Shown piece after piece: positions 23,770 to 34,290 of a stretch of DNA of 64,000 nt. The stretch spans positions 186,001 to 250,000 of the forward strand of contig JAAPAO010000002.1 of assembly GCA_013115145.1 (NCBI GenBank). Reading direction: 5' to 3'. Under the pieces are notes generated by a model. That model saw only the letters and a list, made by a program, of their open reading frames with translations. It was not told where the DNA came from and ran no database searches. A program made the translations under genes and the position numbers. This stretch comes from Perkinsus chesapeaki (lineage: Eukaryota; Perkinsozoa; Perkinsida; Perkinsidae). The stretch's first letter is position 1. Every line of letters starts with the position of its first letter.

Positions 23770-24266
23770 TTTGCCGTTGCTGAACTTATATATGAAGTGT
23801 CGTGAAAAGGATTGAGTGTTGTATTTAAGATAATGCAAGTGTTTCGTTCGTTCAGCACACAGCCGATAAGATCGGTTTCACCAAAAGTTAACTTATTGAC
23901 CTTGAACCCCGAAACCAAGCGTAGAAAGCCCCTTATGTGTAATGATGTGCATCTGCGCCTTATCTCTGTTTTATACGAACGTGTGTTACCGGATATGCTC
24001 ATCTTGCTACGATGAAACTCAAGTGGCGGAGTACTTCAATGAGAAACACTTGAATGAACAGTAATTTACATCATATCCAAAGTCGATTGGATAACTCCAG
24101 ATGTGTATCTACAAAACGGAGATTCACTAAGAGACGACTGCACTTTTTTCTACTCTTTTTCCTTTTCATCCTCCGGCGTGATGGCTAACTTCGCAAATTG
24201 CATGAGGGCCCGACCTTCGGGAGGGGCAAGCATATAGCGAGAAACATCGCACGTGAGGTGAAGTAG
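23770..24266. other. Spacer between convergent genes
   Basis: About 500 bp between the ends of the channel gene and the minus-strand gene that follows. A/T-rich in part. No feature recognised. Confidence 0.4.
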
Positions 24267-25505
24267 CTAAGATCCAGGTGTAATGTCAGACACTCCGGAA
24301 TAGTGGCTCACTAAACGCTGGTGTTGTCGAGCCGCTTCCTCTCTCTTCTCTGCCCATGCTTTGAACTCTTCCAATCTGCCAGACTGGTCAACATCGGGCT
24401 TCTCTAAAGGACCGTCGGCCGGTCCCAAACCACGCAGCTGAGTGTCGAATAGTTGCGCAGCGGCTTCATGGTTTGCCATGGCTTGTGGGGAGAACGAGCG
24501 AGACCCAGCCATCAGACGAGATATGTACCTGTATAGATATTCGCTTCTAGACTGCTATGCTCCACCCACTGATTACGTCTGCAGAACTGCGCCACTCTTG
24601 CCGAGCATGATTCGCGACGGGTAAGAACGGCCCAAGAGTTGATAATCTCTTGTGGGGGCGGGACAGGCATCGCCAAACGAAAGCGATGTGCGGCACATTT
24701 TGATGACTGCGGGCAAAGCGACATATACACTCCGTGAGTAGCAAAATATTCATATCACCTTGCTGGATTCGGTTGTAATGCTCCTTGCAAATTGGCAACC
24801 AGAACTTCTCACCTTCCGACTCGAGGATTTCGTGAATGAGCTCAGGCTTACACATAGCCATTCCAGAAGCTGAAGAGAACAAACGTGCGAGTGCATTGGA
24901 GACCTTGTCGATTGAGAACCGGTCAACTACAAAATCTTGCCACCTGAGGTGTTAGCCTCTCTCTCTTCCTCAGTTAATCCTTGATCGAAACCTTCACCAT
25001 CCATGGCTAGTTTAATAGCCTCTTGCCTTTCGGCTGATGAGAACCTAAGCGGAGATACCCCGAAACAGACCAAGGCTGAGCAAGCTAACGCCACTGAGAT
25101 AAACGCGTTCCGATGCCCCACAAGTTGCATGTCACAACTAGCAATCATTTCACCCCGCGCATTCCAGTGAAGCCCAGATATTACCGGTAGATAAGATACG
25201 CCCTCTCACTGGCTTGTTTGGCCATAAACTCCTCGACGCCCATATTGAGACGCTTAGCTTGGGGCTCTGCAAGCTTGGCAGCTCCCGTGATATCCCCTGA
25301 AGATTCGGTACCCCTCTGCATCCTATTTGTTCTCAATACCTTCCATCATCAGTTGGAAAAAGTTCTGCGCGGTTTCCATCTCTTCCTGAGTATAAAACCT
25401 CGGTGCTGAGGTGCTTAAGGTCCTAATACTGTTGCCGAGGGCCACAGCGGCTCTGCTAGGAATGCTAAGACCCACAGCTCGAGCTGACAGTGAGCTGACT
25501 GACAT
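24267..25505 (-). CDS. Probable mitochondrial protein, unknown (spliced)
   Basis: The first exon (from ATG 25505) encodes a presequence-like N-terminus (SVSSLSARAVGLSIPSRAAV) and then FYTQEEMETAQNFFQLMMEG. Further exons encode DITGAAKLAEPQAKRLNMGV, a hydrophobic stretch in 25148-24927 (NAFISVALACSALVCFG) with SSAERQEAIKLAMDGEGF, then MAMCKPELIHEILESEGEKF, and a last exon ending at 24267 with FDTQLRGLGPADGPLEKPDV and SHYSGVSDITPGS. The exon near 24730-24560 could not be assigned a frame with certainty. I do not recognise the family. A presequence plus one membrane span suggests a mitochondrial inner-membrane subunit, by inference. Confidence 0.5.
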
Positions 25506-26136
25506 GCTGATGGCGAAGGGAAGCTGGACAGTACTGAGAAAACAGTCGAGCGCTGTGTGCTAACGCGGGGGCAGTTTAACACAATGACGCCTTTCGCAGA
25601 AACAATACTCATGAAATCCTCATAAATTGTTCATATGTACTGCCTTCTTTTCTTTATACGAATCCTCCTATCGCGAAACCACCGCCACCACCTATGCACC
25701 ACCTTCGCGTCCAAACGAAAGCATATGCTATTACTCCCCTAGAGGCCCGCAATCAGCCTTCTGAGGGTTCTGCAGCCCCTTGATCTTCTCTTTTATTTGC
25801 TGTTGTCGCATAAAGTGCTTCTTATAACCTAAGACATGAAATGCCCGGAGCTTCAACTTGTGCTGTGAAGTTTTTCTCACAAAAAATGGTTAATGGTGCC
25901 GGATCTGGCGGTGCAACGATCCGCTTAGCCACGGTGGTAGATACCCGCTGGGCCAGAGTCGACATGGCAACGACGTAACCTACACAGATCTTCGGCTGAG
26001 CATCACACTGAAACTTGTGAATCTTGTAACACAATTTTGGCGAAGCGGCGCACAAAAAACGTAAATGTTTTTGTCGGACTTTGTGACGAATTCACAGCAG
26101 TTGATTGCAGTTATCGAATAAATTATCTGTACTATA
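25506..26136. other. Divergent spacer
   Basis: About 630 bp between the divergent mitochondrial-type gene and the membrane-protein gene. It should hold both promoters. I see no known box, RNA gene or supported ORF. Confidence 0.35.
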
Positions 26137-26850
26137 ATGCCAAGTCGTCCTTCTACCCAAATTCCTATGCTGCAGCCCGCCGATGTTCTCTGCAACTCTC
26201 CCAGCCATGTCGACGAGACCTTGCACTATCTGCTGTTACAAGCGCCTTCTCGACCAGTACCAATGCCACTGAGAGGATACTCGATATTCCTGGTCGTACT
26301 GGGAATTGCATTGGCAATCGGGTAGTACCGCAGGCGCTGGGGTTTACGTTGTGCGTTATCGCTACATGAAGTGAGCGTTCTGTGAGCTGCGCTAAACACT
26401 TGTATGTCGTAGATTGTCGCAAAACAGGGTGATTTGCAGCAAGCGAAGTTTCTCGCGTAATAACGAAATCGGCTTCCTTTTCAGGGCAATTGTATTGGAT
26501 GCGTCACTGGCCTTCCCGCACCAACAGCTGATACGAAACTCGGCTCTCATTACTGCAGCGTTTCTTCTAGCAACAGGAGCCGATGGCATGTTGGCAGGCG
26601 GGTCTCTTTATGAGGCAAAGCGCTTCTATGTGATGTTCTTATTTTCCCATGTAGTAAACCCACGCTTCGACATTCTGGACGCATCACTTTCGATCTCAGG
26701 TTCTAGCAGTATCCGAACTTCTTACAGGCGCTATTTTCCTCGGAAGAGATGAGGGGGCCACCTTCACCTCTCTTTGTGTTGTCGCAGCACTGATAGGCCT
26801 CTGCGGAATCATCAGCGTCGGCCACATAGCGAAAGGGTAGTAACTGGTGG
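26137..26850 (+). CDS. Small multi-span membrane protein, unknown (spliced)
   Basis: The best-supported exons are in the 3' part. One encodes AAIVLDASLAFPHQQLIRNS and ALITAAFLLATGADGMLAGG up to EAKRFY at about 26627. After a 70-nt intron comes VLAVSELLTGAIFLGRDEG, FTSLCVVAALIGLCGIISVG and HIAKG with a TAG at about 26850. The 5' part has an N-terminus from ATG 26137 and a hydrophobic stretch (GYSIFLVVLGIALAIG). Between them, at about 26320, the frame meets a TAG unless a short intron is removed, so that junction is unresolved. At least three or four membrane spans are predicted by eye, and no family is recognised. Confidence 0.5.
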
Positions 26851-27430
26851 AAGTATTGCCTCGTATTCGAAAATTGGTCTTTATTTAATGAATAGTTATG
26901 TTGCGAATCATGAAGTTCGCGAAAATTTGTGTGGAATTTTGAATACATTCATTGTAATGATTTTTGCCCCACTGTCAGGTATGTGCGTTCATGTGAAGCA
27001 AACTTCTATGAAGGAAGCTGTAGCATCTGAGTTATCTTGGAACCATCTGCATGTTGTCTTAACGCGTGGATCGGATTTAAGGCGTTTTCGACTCTCGCTT
27101 GCATGCAGAGGAGATTACCATTCGACTGTTATATACTTGAATTGCTATGTGTATTGGTCATTCATATTTTCCTGCCTACTTGCAGCTATTCTCTAAAGGC
27201 ACCACCAACGCCCAGGAGCAGCTGTGGTGTGCAAGGCTGGTATCAGCTATTTTTCAATCTACATCCCAGCGCCTCTGCCCTATAGTCGGGATCAGCGATG
27301 ATGCTAGCTGCAAGGGACACGTAGCCTTCACTTTTTGTTGTGTTATATTGTCATCAATGGGGGGGTCCGCGCTCTGGGAAGACTGTTACAGGCTTTGCGT
27401 GGAAGCATTTCCAACTAAGTAACCTCGACT
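26851..27430 (+). other. Spacer with weak coding signal
   Basis: A frame at about 27192-27330, following a CTACTTGCAG acceptor-like site, encodes LFSKGTTNAQEQLWCARLVS, which looks protein-like. Another piece ends at a TAA at 27420-27422, eight bases before the PIG-A start codon. I could not build a consistent gene from them. Confidence 0.25.
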
Positions 27431-29690
27431 ATGTCATCGGAATCCTCAAGCTCGTCGTCTCTTGAAGATCGTATTAGTGGGTGCTGTATAGAAGGCTGTG
27501 AGACGAAGAATGGTTCAGTCGATGGGGTAGTATGGTTTTGGATGGAGGCTCCATCATGAAGCGCATGAGTTGTACTGTCAGATAGAGCGGCGCAAACACC
27601 GAAAGCGGCAAATGAAGGGCCCACGAGTGGCAATGGTGTCCGACTTCTTCTACCCGGGACTTGGTAGTAGTGGGTCATGGATTGAGTTCCACAGTCTGAT
27701 TCTCACACAAATCGATACGCTTGATACCATCCAAAGGAGGTTGAGTTTCTCGTTTCAGGAGGAGTGGAAATGCACATTTACCAGCTGAGTCAGTGTCTGA
27801 TGGAACTAGGTTTCTACGTCATAGTTATTACCCACTACAGAGGCGATAGGATGGGAGTAAGCATCATAGGAGGCTCGCTTAACTACTCTGAGTCCGCGCA
27901 TAGTACTATAGTGAATTAGCAGTTGTGTAGGATTGCGTAACCTAATCACCCTATGCCATGGCTTGCTCAGATCCGATACATGACAAACGGATTGAAAGTA
28001 TACTACCTCCCGTACAAGACGTTTGTAGATCAATGTAAGTCGCAATCCTGGCAATTTCTGGACGATTTTCTCAGGCACACCTCCTGCTTTTATAACGTAC
28101 TTTGCCTTAATGCGTCAGATTTTAATTCGTGAACGAATCGATATAGTGAGGCAGCCTTTTACGCAGTACTAAGCCATTAACTCCTAGGTGCACGGACACC
28201 AAGCAACTTCTGCACTGTGCCAAGAAATGTGCTTTCACGCCCGGACTATGGGCTACAAGACCGTGAGAAGTCTTGGACGGACCAAGATTTTCCGAAGGCT
28301 CTCCCACTGTAGGTATATACGGATCACAGCCTTTTTGGCTTTGGGGATGCATCATGTATAGCTATCAACAAGGTGCTCAAAGTCTTTCTTACAGACGTAA
28401 TGCTGAGCGATTCTTCGACCGCTGAAATATACCTATATACAGGTGCATCACTGTATTTGTGTCTCCCACACGAACAAAGAGAACCTGATTCTTCGAGCAG
28501 CGATCCGACCGGATGACGTCAGTGTAATGCATATCGTGTGAAGACTATGCTCTCATGGATATCCTCGGCAGGTTATTCCCAATGCGGTTGATGCGTCTCG
28601 CTTCACTCCGAACCCTTCGCCTAGAGTCGGGCCATTGCAGCACAATTCGGTACTCGCTTCTTGAGTTGGAGTCCCAAGAACTATTAGCTCGATCAGGTAT
28701 CTATCGTAGTAGTATCGCGGCTGACTTTCCGCAAAGGGATTGATATACTCATCGACGTGATGCCGGAAATAAGTCGTCGATTCCCTTACGTAATTTCCTC
28801 TCACTCGGTTTGGATGATCTGATGCTCGCCTTTCAAAGGTCCACTGGATTATTGCGGGCGACGGTCCGAAGCGTATGGATATCGAACAGATGCTTGAGCG
28901 ACATAAATTACACGATAGGACCGAGCTCCTGGGGAAGGTAGCGCCGCTACTCAATAGCTCCCTCCCGACCGTGGGTGCACAGGTTCCTCACTCGCAAGTG
29001 CGTGACGTTCTTCTCCGAGGAGATATTTTTCTGAATTGCAGTCTGACTGAGGCGTTCTGTATTGCTATTGTCGAGGCAGCCAGTTGCGGTCTCTGCGTAG
29101 GGTTGGGTGTTCTCAACCCCTATTTTGGCATATCACTCGGGTGCTCCTAGGTTGTTTCCACCGATGTTGGTGGTGTCCCAGAGGTCTTACCACCCTCTAT
29201 GATCCGGTTATGCCCTCCCAACGCAGAGAAGTTCGTAGAAGCCGTTTCAGAAACCATCACGGAGGACGTTCCCTATAGGGATCGGTGGGACCAGCATCGG
29301 AGGGTGCGGCTCTTCTTTGTCGCAGTCGATAAAACGTTTCCTGCCAGGTAAGCGAAATGTACAGCTGGGACGACGTGGCTCGACGTACAGCCGATGTCTA
29401 TAAGAAAGTGATGGATACACCAGACATGACTTTGAAGCAACGAATTCGCCTCTTACATACTACCGGACCGGCCCTTGGCAAGGTAGGCAACGTTCCCGCT
29501 TGGGGACGAAGATATCTGGTTTTCATTTACGGACGTTTTTCAGATATGTGTGCTGATGGTGGTGTTCTCTCGGATGATGTGCATTTTCTTCAATTGGTTG
29601 TATCCGGTTAAGAGGATCGAAAAATCTGTAGATTTCCCTTTCAAGGCATACAGGAAGCATGAGCGTCTCGGCACCCACCACCACCGTTGA
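27431..29690 (+). CDS. PIGA: PIG-A, catalytic subunit of GPI-GlcNAc transferase (spliced)
   Basis: Exon 1 is 27431-27526 ([17 protein letters not shown]...), exon 2 is 27582-27663 and more follow to the TGA at 29688-29690. Family motifs in order: [111 protein letters not shown] and [17 protein letters not shown]. The last contains the E-x7-E motif of GT4 glycosyltransferases. A C-terminal membrane span ([16 protein letters not shown]) with a basic tail anchors it in the ER. It transfers GlcNAc from UDP-GlcNAc to phosphatidylinositol, the first step of GPI-anchor synthesis. Introns are mostly 45-110 nt. Confidence 0.93.
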
Positions 29691-30476
29691 GCAGGCAATC
29701 GCTATTTCCCTTGATCTTGCACGCTGTGGTGTTCCGGAGACAGTCGAATAAATTAATCCCATGAAGCACAGAGAGATGCTCGGTTGGCATCACTTCAATT
29801 GCCGGAATAACCGAACTGGCTGATATCGGCAAGATCGATTCTAAAGAAAGGTCACAGTCATGCTGATAGCTTCTGCCGCTACGCTCGTAGTTCAGAAGAG
29901 CTGCGTTCGAGTGGCAACTCGCGAGATCCCTCCTTACAACAGACCCATGAATCATGAGCCATGATGCTATCCGTCCAAAAGGGATTATACCCGATACGAT
30001 TGGGTCTAAAAATGACTAACTACGTTCAAGAGGCATCAACGAGGATTGCTTTCAAACTTTTCACGCTATCATCTAATGAGAGGTATTTCTGATGCACATC
30101 AGTCACCTTTCTGTTTTGGATGCACGTCAAGCTGCTCGTTTTTCCTAATCAATCAATGATGCTAGTCGCGCTTGGTTGATTCGGGTAGGTAAGAGGCCAT
30201 CACTAATGGCCAAGGCTACCTGATAGCTCAAATTGGGCTGCGCAACGGCATAATTAATCTATCCCGTGCACTAGAAGGCCGAGGGCTCACGAAAACAACA
30301 AGCAGTTAGGCAGAAACGAGCATAAACGTATCATGAACTAACTGTGGAGCTGCCCGAAAATGCAGTTTCTCCTCCTCGACTTTGTGTTCGCCATACCCAT
30401 TTTCCGTCTGACCGAATACACCGTACGACCCGCACTCATTAAGGGTTAGCTTCACTACCTTCCCTTTTTTCGGTAA
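29691..30476. other. Spacer between convergent genes
   Basis: Nearly 800 bp after PIG-A. The open frames (for example 29641-29955, minus) are only shadows or random. No RNA gene, repeat or regulatory site is recognised. Confidence 0.4.
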
Positions 30477-30644
30477 TTAGGCTTCCCGCCTGTGTATATC
30501 TGCAACGGTGGAGCCTCGTGGAAAGATAACTCGTTCAACTGAGACTTGGCCACTCCTGGAAGAACATTTCTTGTGTGAGCTACAGGAAAAGACTCACGTG
30601 ACGGGTGCGTCACAAGCTGCAAGGTAGATGCTGCTCGCCAACAT
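30477..30644 (-). CDS. Possible small secreted peptide (2 exons)
   Basis: Exon 30644-30598 joins exon 30555-30477 through a 42-nt GT-AG intron in matching phase, giving 41 aa. The N-terminus MLASSIYLAACDAPVT resembles a short signal peptide, and the frame stays hydrophobic upstream (FFIVIS), so the true start may be further 5'. The mature part would be about 25 residues and Arg-rich. It could also be the 3' end of a longer gene or chance. Confidence 0.3.
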
Positions 30645-30958
30645 AGAGATGACGATAAAGAACTGGCCGTTCGGTAGGCCACGGATATCATTAGACCGAA
30701 ACACAAACTGCGCACATCACTATTGCAATCCAGAAACTGAATTGAGGACTCAGAACCCGACACTAACTATTAAAGCTATTACACATTCCTCCTGGGAGTG
30801 ACGAGGAAACTAGATGCTACAACCTTACCGGCGAACAATAAATGTGAAATGTGTCTCATATCATCGGCGTCTCACAGCGTCGGCCATGCAACATAAAGAG
30901 CACCTCGCCCGCACGTTCCAACAAAGGATCGAGTACATGGACTGCGAAAGAAACCGCC

Positions 30959-33667
30959 CTATCGTGGGCACAGTTGACCGTCTAGGGCCGACATAGCATT
31001 GTTGAGGGCTCGCAGTGCATACGTTAGTTCCACAACGCGACGGGCTGAAATACAAGCTGAATCCAAAGGTGCATTTGTACATGTGTAAACTAACCTTGGA
31101 AAATAAGATAAACGTAGTCTGCCATCTCCCACAACTCCAACTGTTCGATTTTCATAAATCGACCAAAATCAGCCTTAGAGAACCGTTCAGGGTAGCATAC
31201 CAGCTTTTTGAGCACAACCTTCTGTAGCAACGTGAGAAACTGACCATGCCCACCGTTCCGATGATCCAGATTCAGAATACTACCTTGTTTTGCTGTGTGT
31301 AGTCATAATCGTGATGTGCAATACCGTACATCTGATGCACGTACACGAGTATGGCCTGCCGCAGCGGAAGCGTGCTAGGAACGCTCCGAGGCCCGATGTG
31401 ATCGGTAGCAGATTCCAACGCTTCCATATACCTGAGCAGAAATAGAGGATTTCGGCCGTGCGACAGTAAACCTACTCTCTGTCGATAGAGTCGGTAAGAG
31501 ACCCATCAAGCAGGAGATGATTCATGAGGACGCGGGCCTGTTCATCCCATGAAAACTGCGAGTCCCACGGTATGCCCTTAGAGCCTCGAACGTCAAAATC
31601 AAAGTAGTGCAGCGGTTTCCCGCATTGTCCACTGAAAAGGAAGTATCTCGGGATTATGACCGTACGCTCATACCAATCTTCCATCTCCCCCACATTGTCC
31701 TGAGGCGAGTGGGGTGGGTGCCGGAACCTGAAGCGAGCATAACAAAGTGACCACCGCAGCCAGCAGTACCGTCTGCAACTTGGTGCTCGAACACGAGGAT
31801 ATGCATTCATAACTAGGCTTAAATTAGACTTTTTCCCTTCCGACAGACGAATGGCTGACGTCGACGATGCTTGCGAAGATGGCTCTGCCTGAAGGACGGC
31901 GAATAGTCCAAGAGGGACGGAGAGATTTATGTTTACTGATTGCTGCTGTTTTCCTCCAGTATGACGCGTTTTTGAGTGAGACGATGACGAGACGGGCCGG
32001 GATCCCTAAGTGGCAGTGGGAGCGCCGCAGCGTGACCTGCTGTACTACATCGTTCTCCCTTGACTTAGGCGAGGAACCGAACATCCAGTAATGTTCCGAT
32101 AATTTCCCGAAAGAGGGATGCGAGTCTTCCCGCGTTATCGGGTCTTTCGTAAGATACTCTACACATCACAGTTAGAATCCCAGCCTCTACTACAACAACG
32201 GTACCAATCGATGGGTGGCTCTCTGACTCATCGTCTGATCCCCTATCAGCATGTTCTATGAGCCGCTGTGCTGTAAAAGGCACGGACCCTGTATTATCCA
32301 GGAAACAACTGAAGGTACTCCAAACTCCGAACCGACATGAGACCTCTAGAACCACCTCGGCATCCTTTCCATGTCGGGATCATAAGGAGGATCGTCGAAA
32401 AAGATTTCGCCCGGCTCCAGCCGCAGATCTGGTTCGACCTCCAATCCGAGGCCGAACGCTACAACTGGGAGAGTATGGAAGGTACTAAAAATGACAGTAA
32501 AACGCAGCATTAATGAGAGATCTATCCAAGTTTTCACCTCAGTATGGCTAGGGCCACTACAAGATCCGCTTTCGACCACACCTGAGGATGGACATGCCGG
32601 AAACTTGAGCGGGTTGAAATCCCACTACCTGGAGTAAGTCCTCCATGTGCCGCTGCGTCAGGTCCCATGGTTTGTGACAGAGGATGAGATTGACGTCCTG
32701 CAACTAAGTCATCTTCAAAGACAGATCGATCCTACATGAAGTGCCCTCAGCTGCTTTGGTACGCTCGTTGGATCCGTCAGCCAGTTGATATCCCCGCCCG
32801 ACGCCCTACAATATCGCATCTTCCGAGTCACATATCTGATAGGTCTCACAGGAAAAGCTCTATCTGGTTACGAACCAGGTATTCGCAGTTGTGCCGTGAG
32901 GCTGCCATCATAGCTATAAAGTGCCTGAGATGCGTCAGCGACAGGTGGATATTTCGAAGTTGGAATCTGAACTACCTCCAGTGAAGCTGCAAACCCCCTT
33001 CGTGGAACATGAGAACGTCCATAGTTCTCGAATAGTTAACGAAGAAGCGAGGGACAGTCGAAAGGGCCCAGTCCTGTCAGAGCTTTCCAGCTATGCAAGG
33101 ATAAGAATTGCTTACTAGGTGAGTTATCCTAGCAGCTGAGCTCGAATCAAATAACGACCAATCCACAGGAGGCACCGATATGAGATGGGGATCTGAGGGC
33201 GGTCAATACGAAATGCAGCGCGCAATAGCAGCTTACTTTTCGAGAACCTGCTGACCTCTGTATCGATATATCTGGCTGCTACAGCAATTCCGGAATTCCT
33301 TTGAGCTGCCAAGAAGTTCTGACAAACGGAATAGATCCCCAATGATGATTGTGTTGACTTGTCTCACGTCGGCTGCGTTCCGGATGTCCGGAAATCGGCA
33401 GGTATATTTTAGACGGAGCAAGATCCTAATGGCTTGGTCGAGCTCTGCATGAGCAGAGCCTGTAGTGCGACGAGCATTAGCGAGCGAACGCAACCACGAT
33501 GTGATATCTTGGAAGGCCTCAAGTCTGAAGATAATCATGCGCGACCAGAGAAGTTATTTTGATCCGTTCCCCCTTTAGTACCTTGCTCTAGGGGCATCAA
33601 TAGCTAGTTGCAGATCCCGAAGCCTCTGCACGGTTACACGGATAGCAGCTACATCAGTGTTGGACAT
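30959..33667 (-). CDS. Sestrin-like protein (spliced)
   Basis: The start is ATG 33667, ten bases after a TTTTCTTTCAG acceptor-like site. The AhpD-like half contains HFIAMMAASRHNCEYLVRNQ followed, across a 44-nt intron, by ASGGDINWLTDP, then CHKPWDLTQRHMEDLLQ, VWSKADLVVALAILR and STFHTLPVVAFGLGLEVEP. The C-terminal half has FSWDEQARVLMNHLL, LRQAILVYVHQMYGIAHHDY, KVVLKKLVCYPEPF and, at the end, RRVVELTYALRALNNAMSAL before the TAG at 30959. These match the order of motifs in animal sestrins, which act as stress-induced regulators of TORC1 and have peroxide-related activity. The catalytic Cys (codon 32885-32887) and the Tyr two residues on are kept, but the relay His is Gln (codon 32864-32866). 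Some exons between 33.2 and 32.9 kb were not phased. Confidence 0.85.
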
Positions 33668-34290
33668 TATGGGTGACCTGAAAGAAAATATAAAGGGGAC
33701 GATTCGTTGCTCAACAGGCACGCCTATGAAATTCGGAATTCTTATCAGGCTTGTCTAGGGTCTAATGAACACCAACAACCGCTTCCATTGTATTTCTTCT
33801 ATTTTCCGGCAGCACCACCGAGTTGCGCCTAGCTGTCTAATTGTTGCCACTGGGTACAGTGCGATGATGCCCATCCGATCCTCCCTTACTCATCCTGCGA
33901 CATCAGGTGAAACACGTCCTTTACGCAGTAGTGTGGCACAAGCTCCTGGCGGACTAGATCACACAGAGAACCACCAAACTGAAAGGGTAACAGTGCATAA
34001 TGCTCTCCTGTCACTTAATCCTGATTCATGAATAGAAATCTCTGGGCGAGCGCTATATCGACTGCGCAAGTTGACCAATGACAAGTGTCGATTAGAATGA
34101 CGGGCGCTGAAGATGGCGAGCATGCGTTCTCAATAGCTGGGTGGGAGAAGTCCTTGCGGGCAGTTATGACGTTGACAGCCCTTGGGCGTGAGGCTGTGTT
34201 ATCTTGTGTGTTTTATTAATCTCTTAAAACATGCTTTTGACTCGACACTTCTGTTTAACAGGTGATTATTAATATTTAACTAGTAAGCGA
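33668..34290. other. Divergent spacer
   Basis: About 620 bp upstream of both the sestrin and the repeat-protein gene. It has acceptor-like pyrimidine-AG sites just before both start codons (about 33678 on minus, TTCTGTTTAACAG at about 34260 on plus). The 89-codon frame at 33765-34031 has no domain support. Confidence 0.4.

Noticed and set aside
26305-26335. In-frame TAG in the membrane-protein gene, suggesting stop-codon readthrough or a 12-nt intron (GTAGTACCGCAG)
   Set aside because: A 33-36 nt intron with a GTACTG or GTCGTA donor and the same TAG as acceptor also keeps the frame, and no other gene here needs a reassigned stop codon.
32801-32850. Apparent 4-nt GTAG insertion breaking the sestrin frame
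   Set aside because: A normal 44-nt intron starting at GTGAGACC and ending at TTGTAG restores a gap-free match to animal sestrins.
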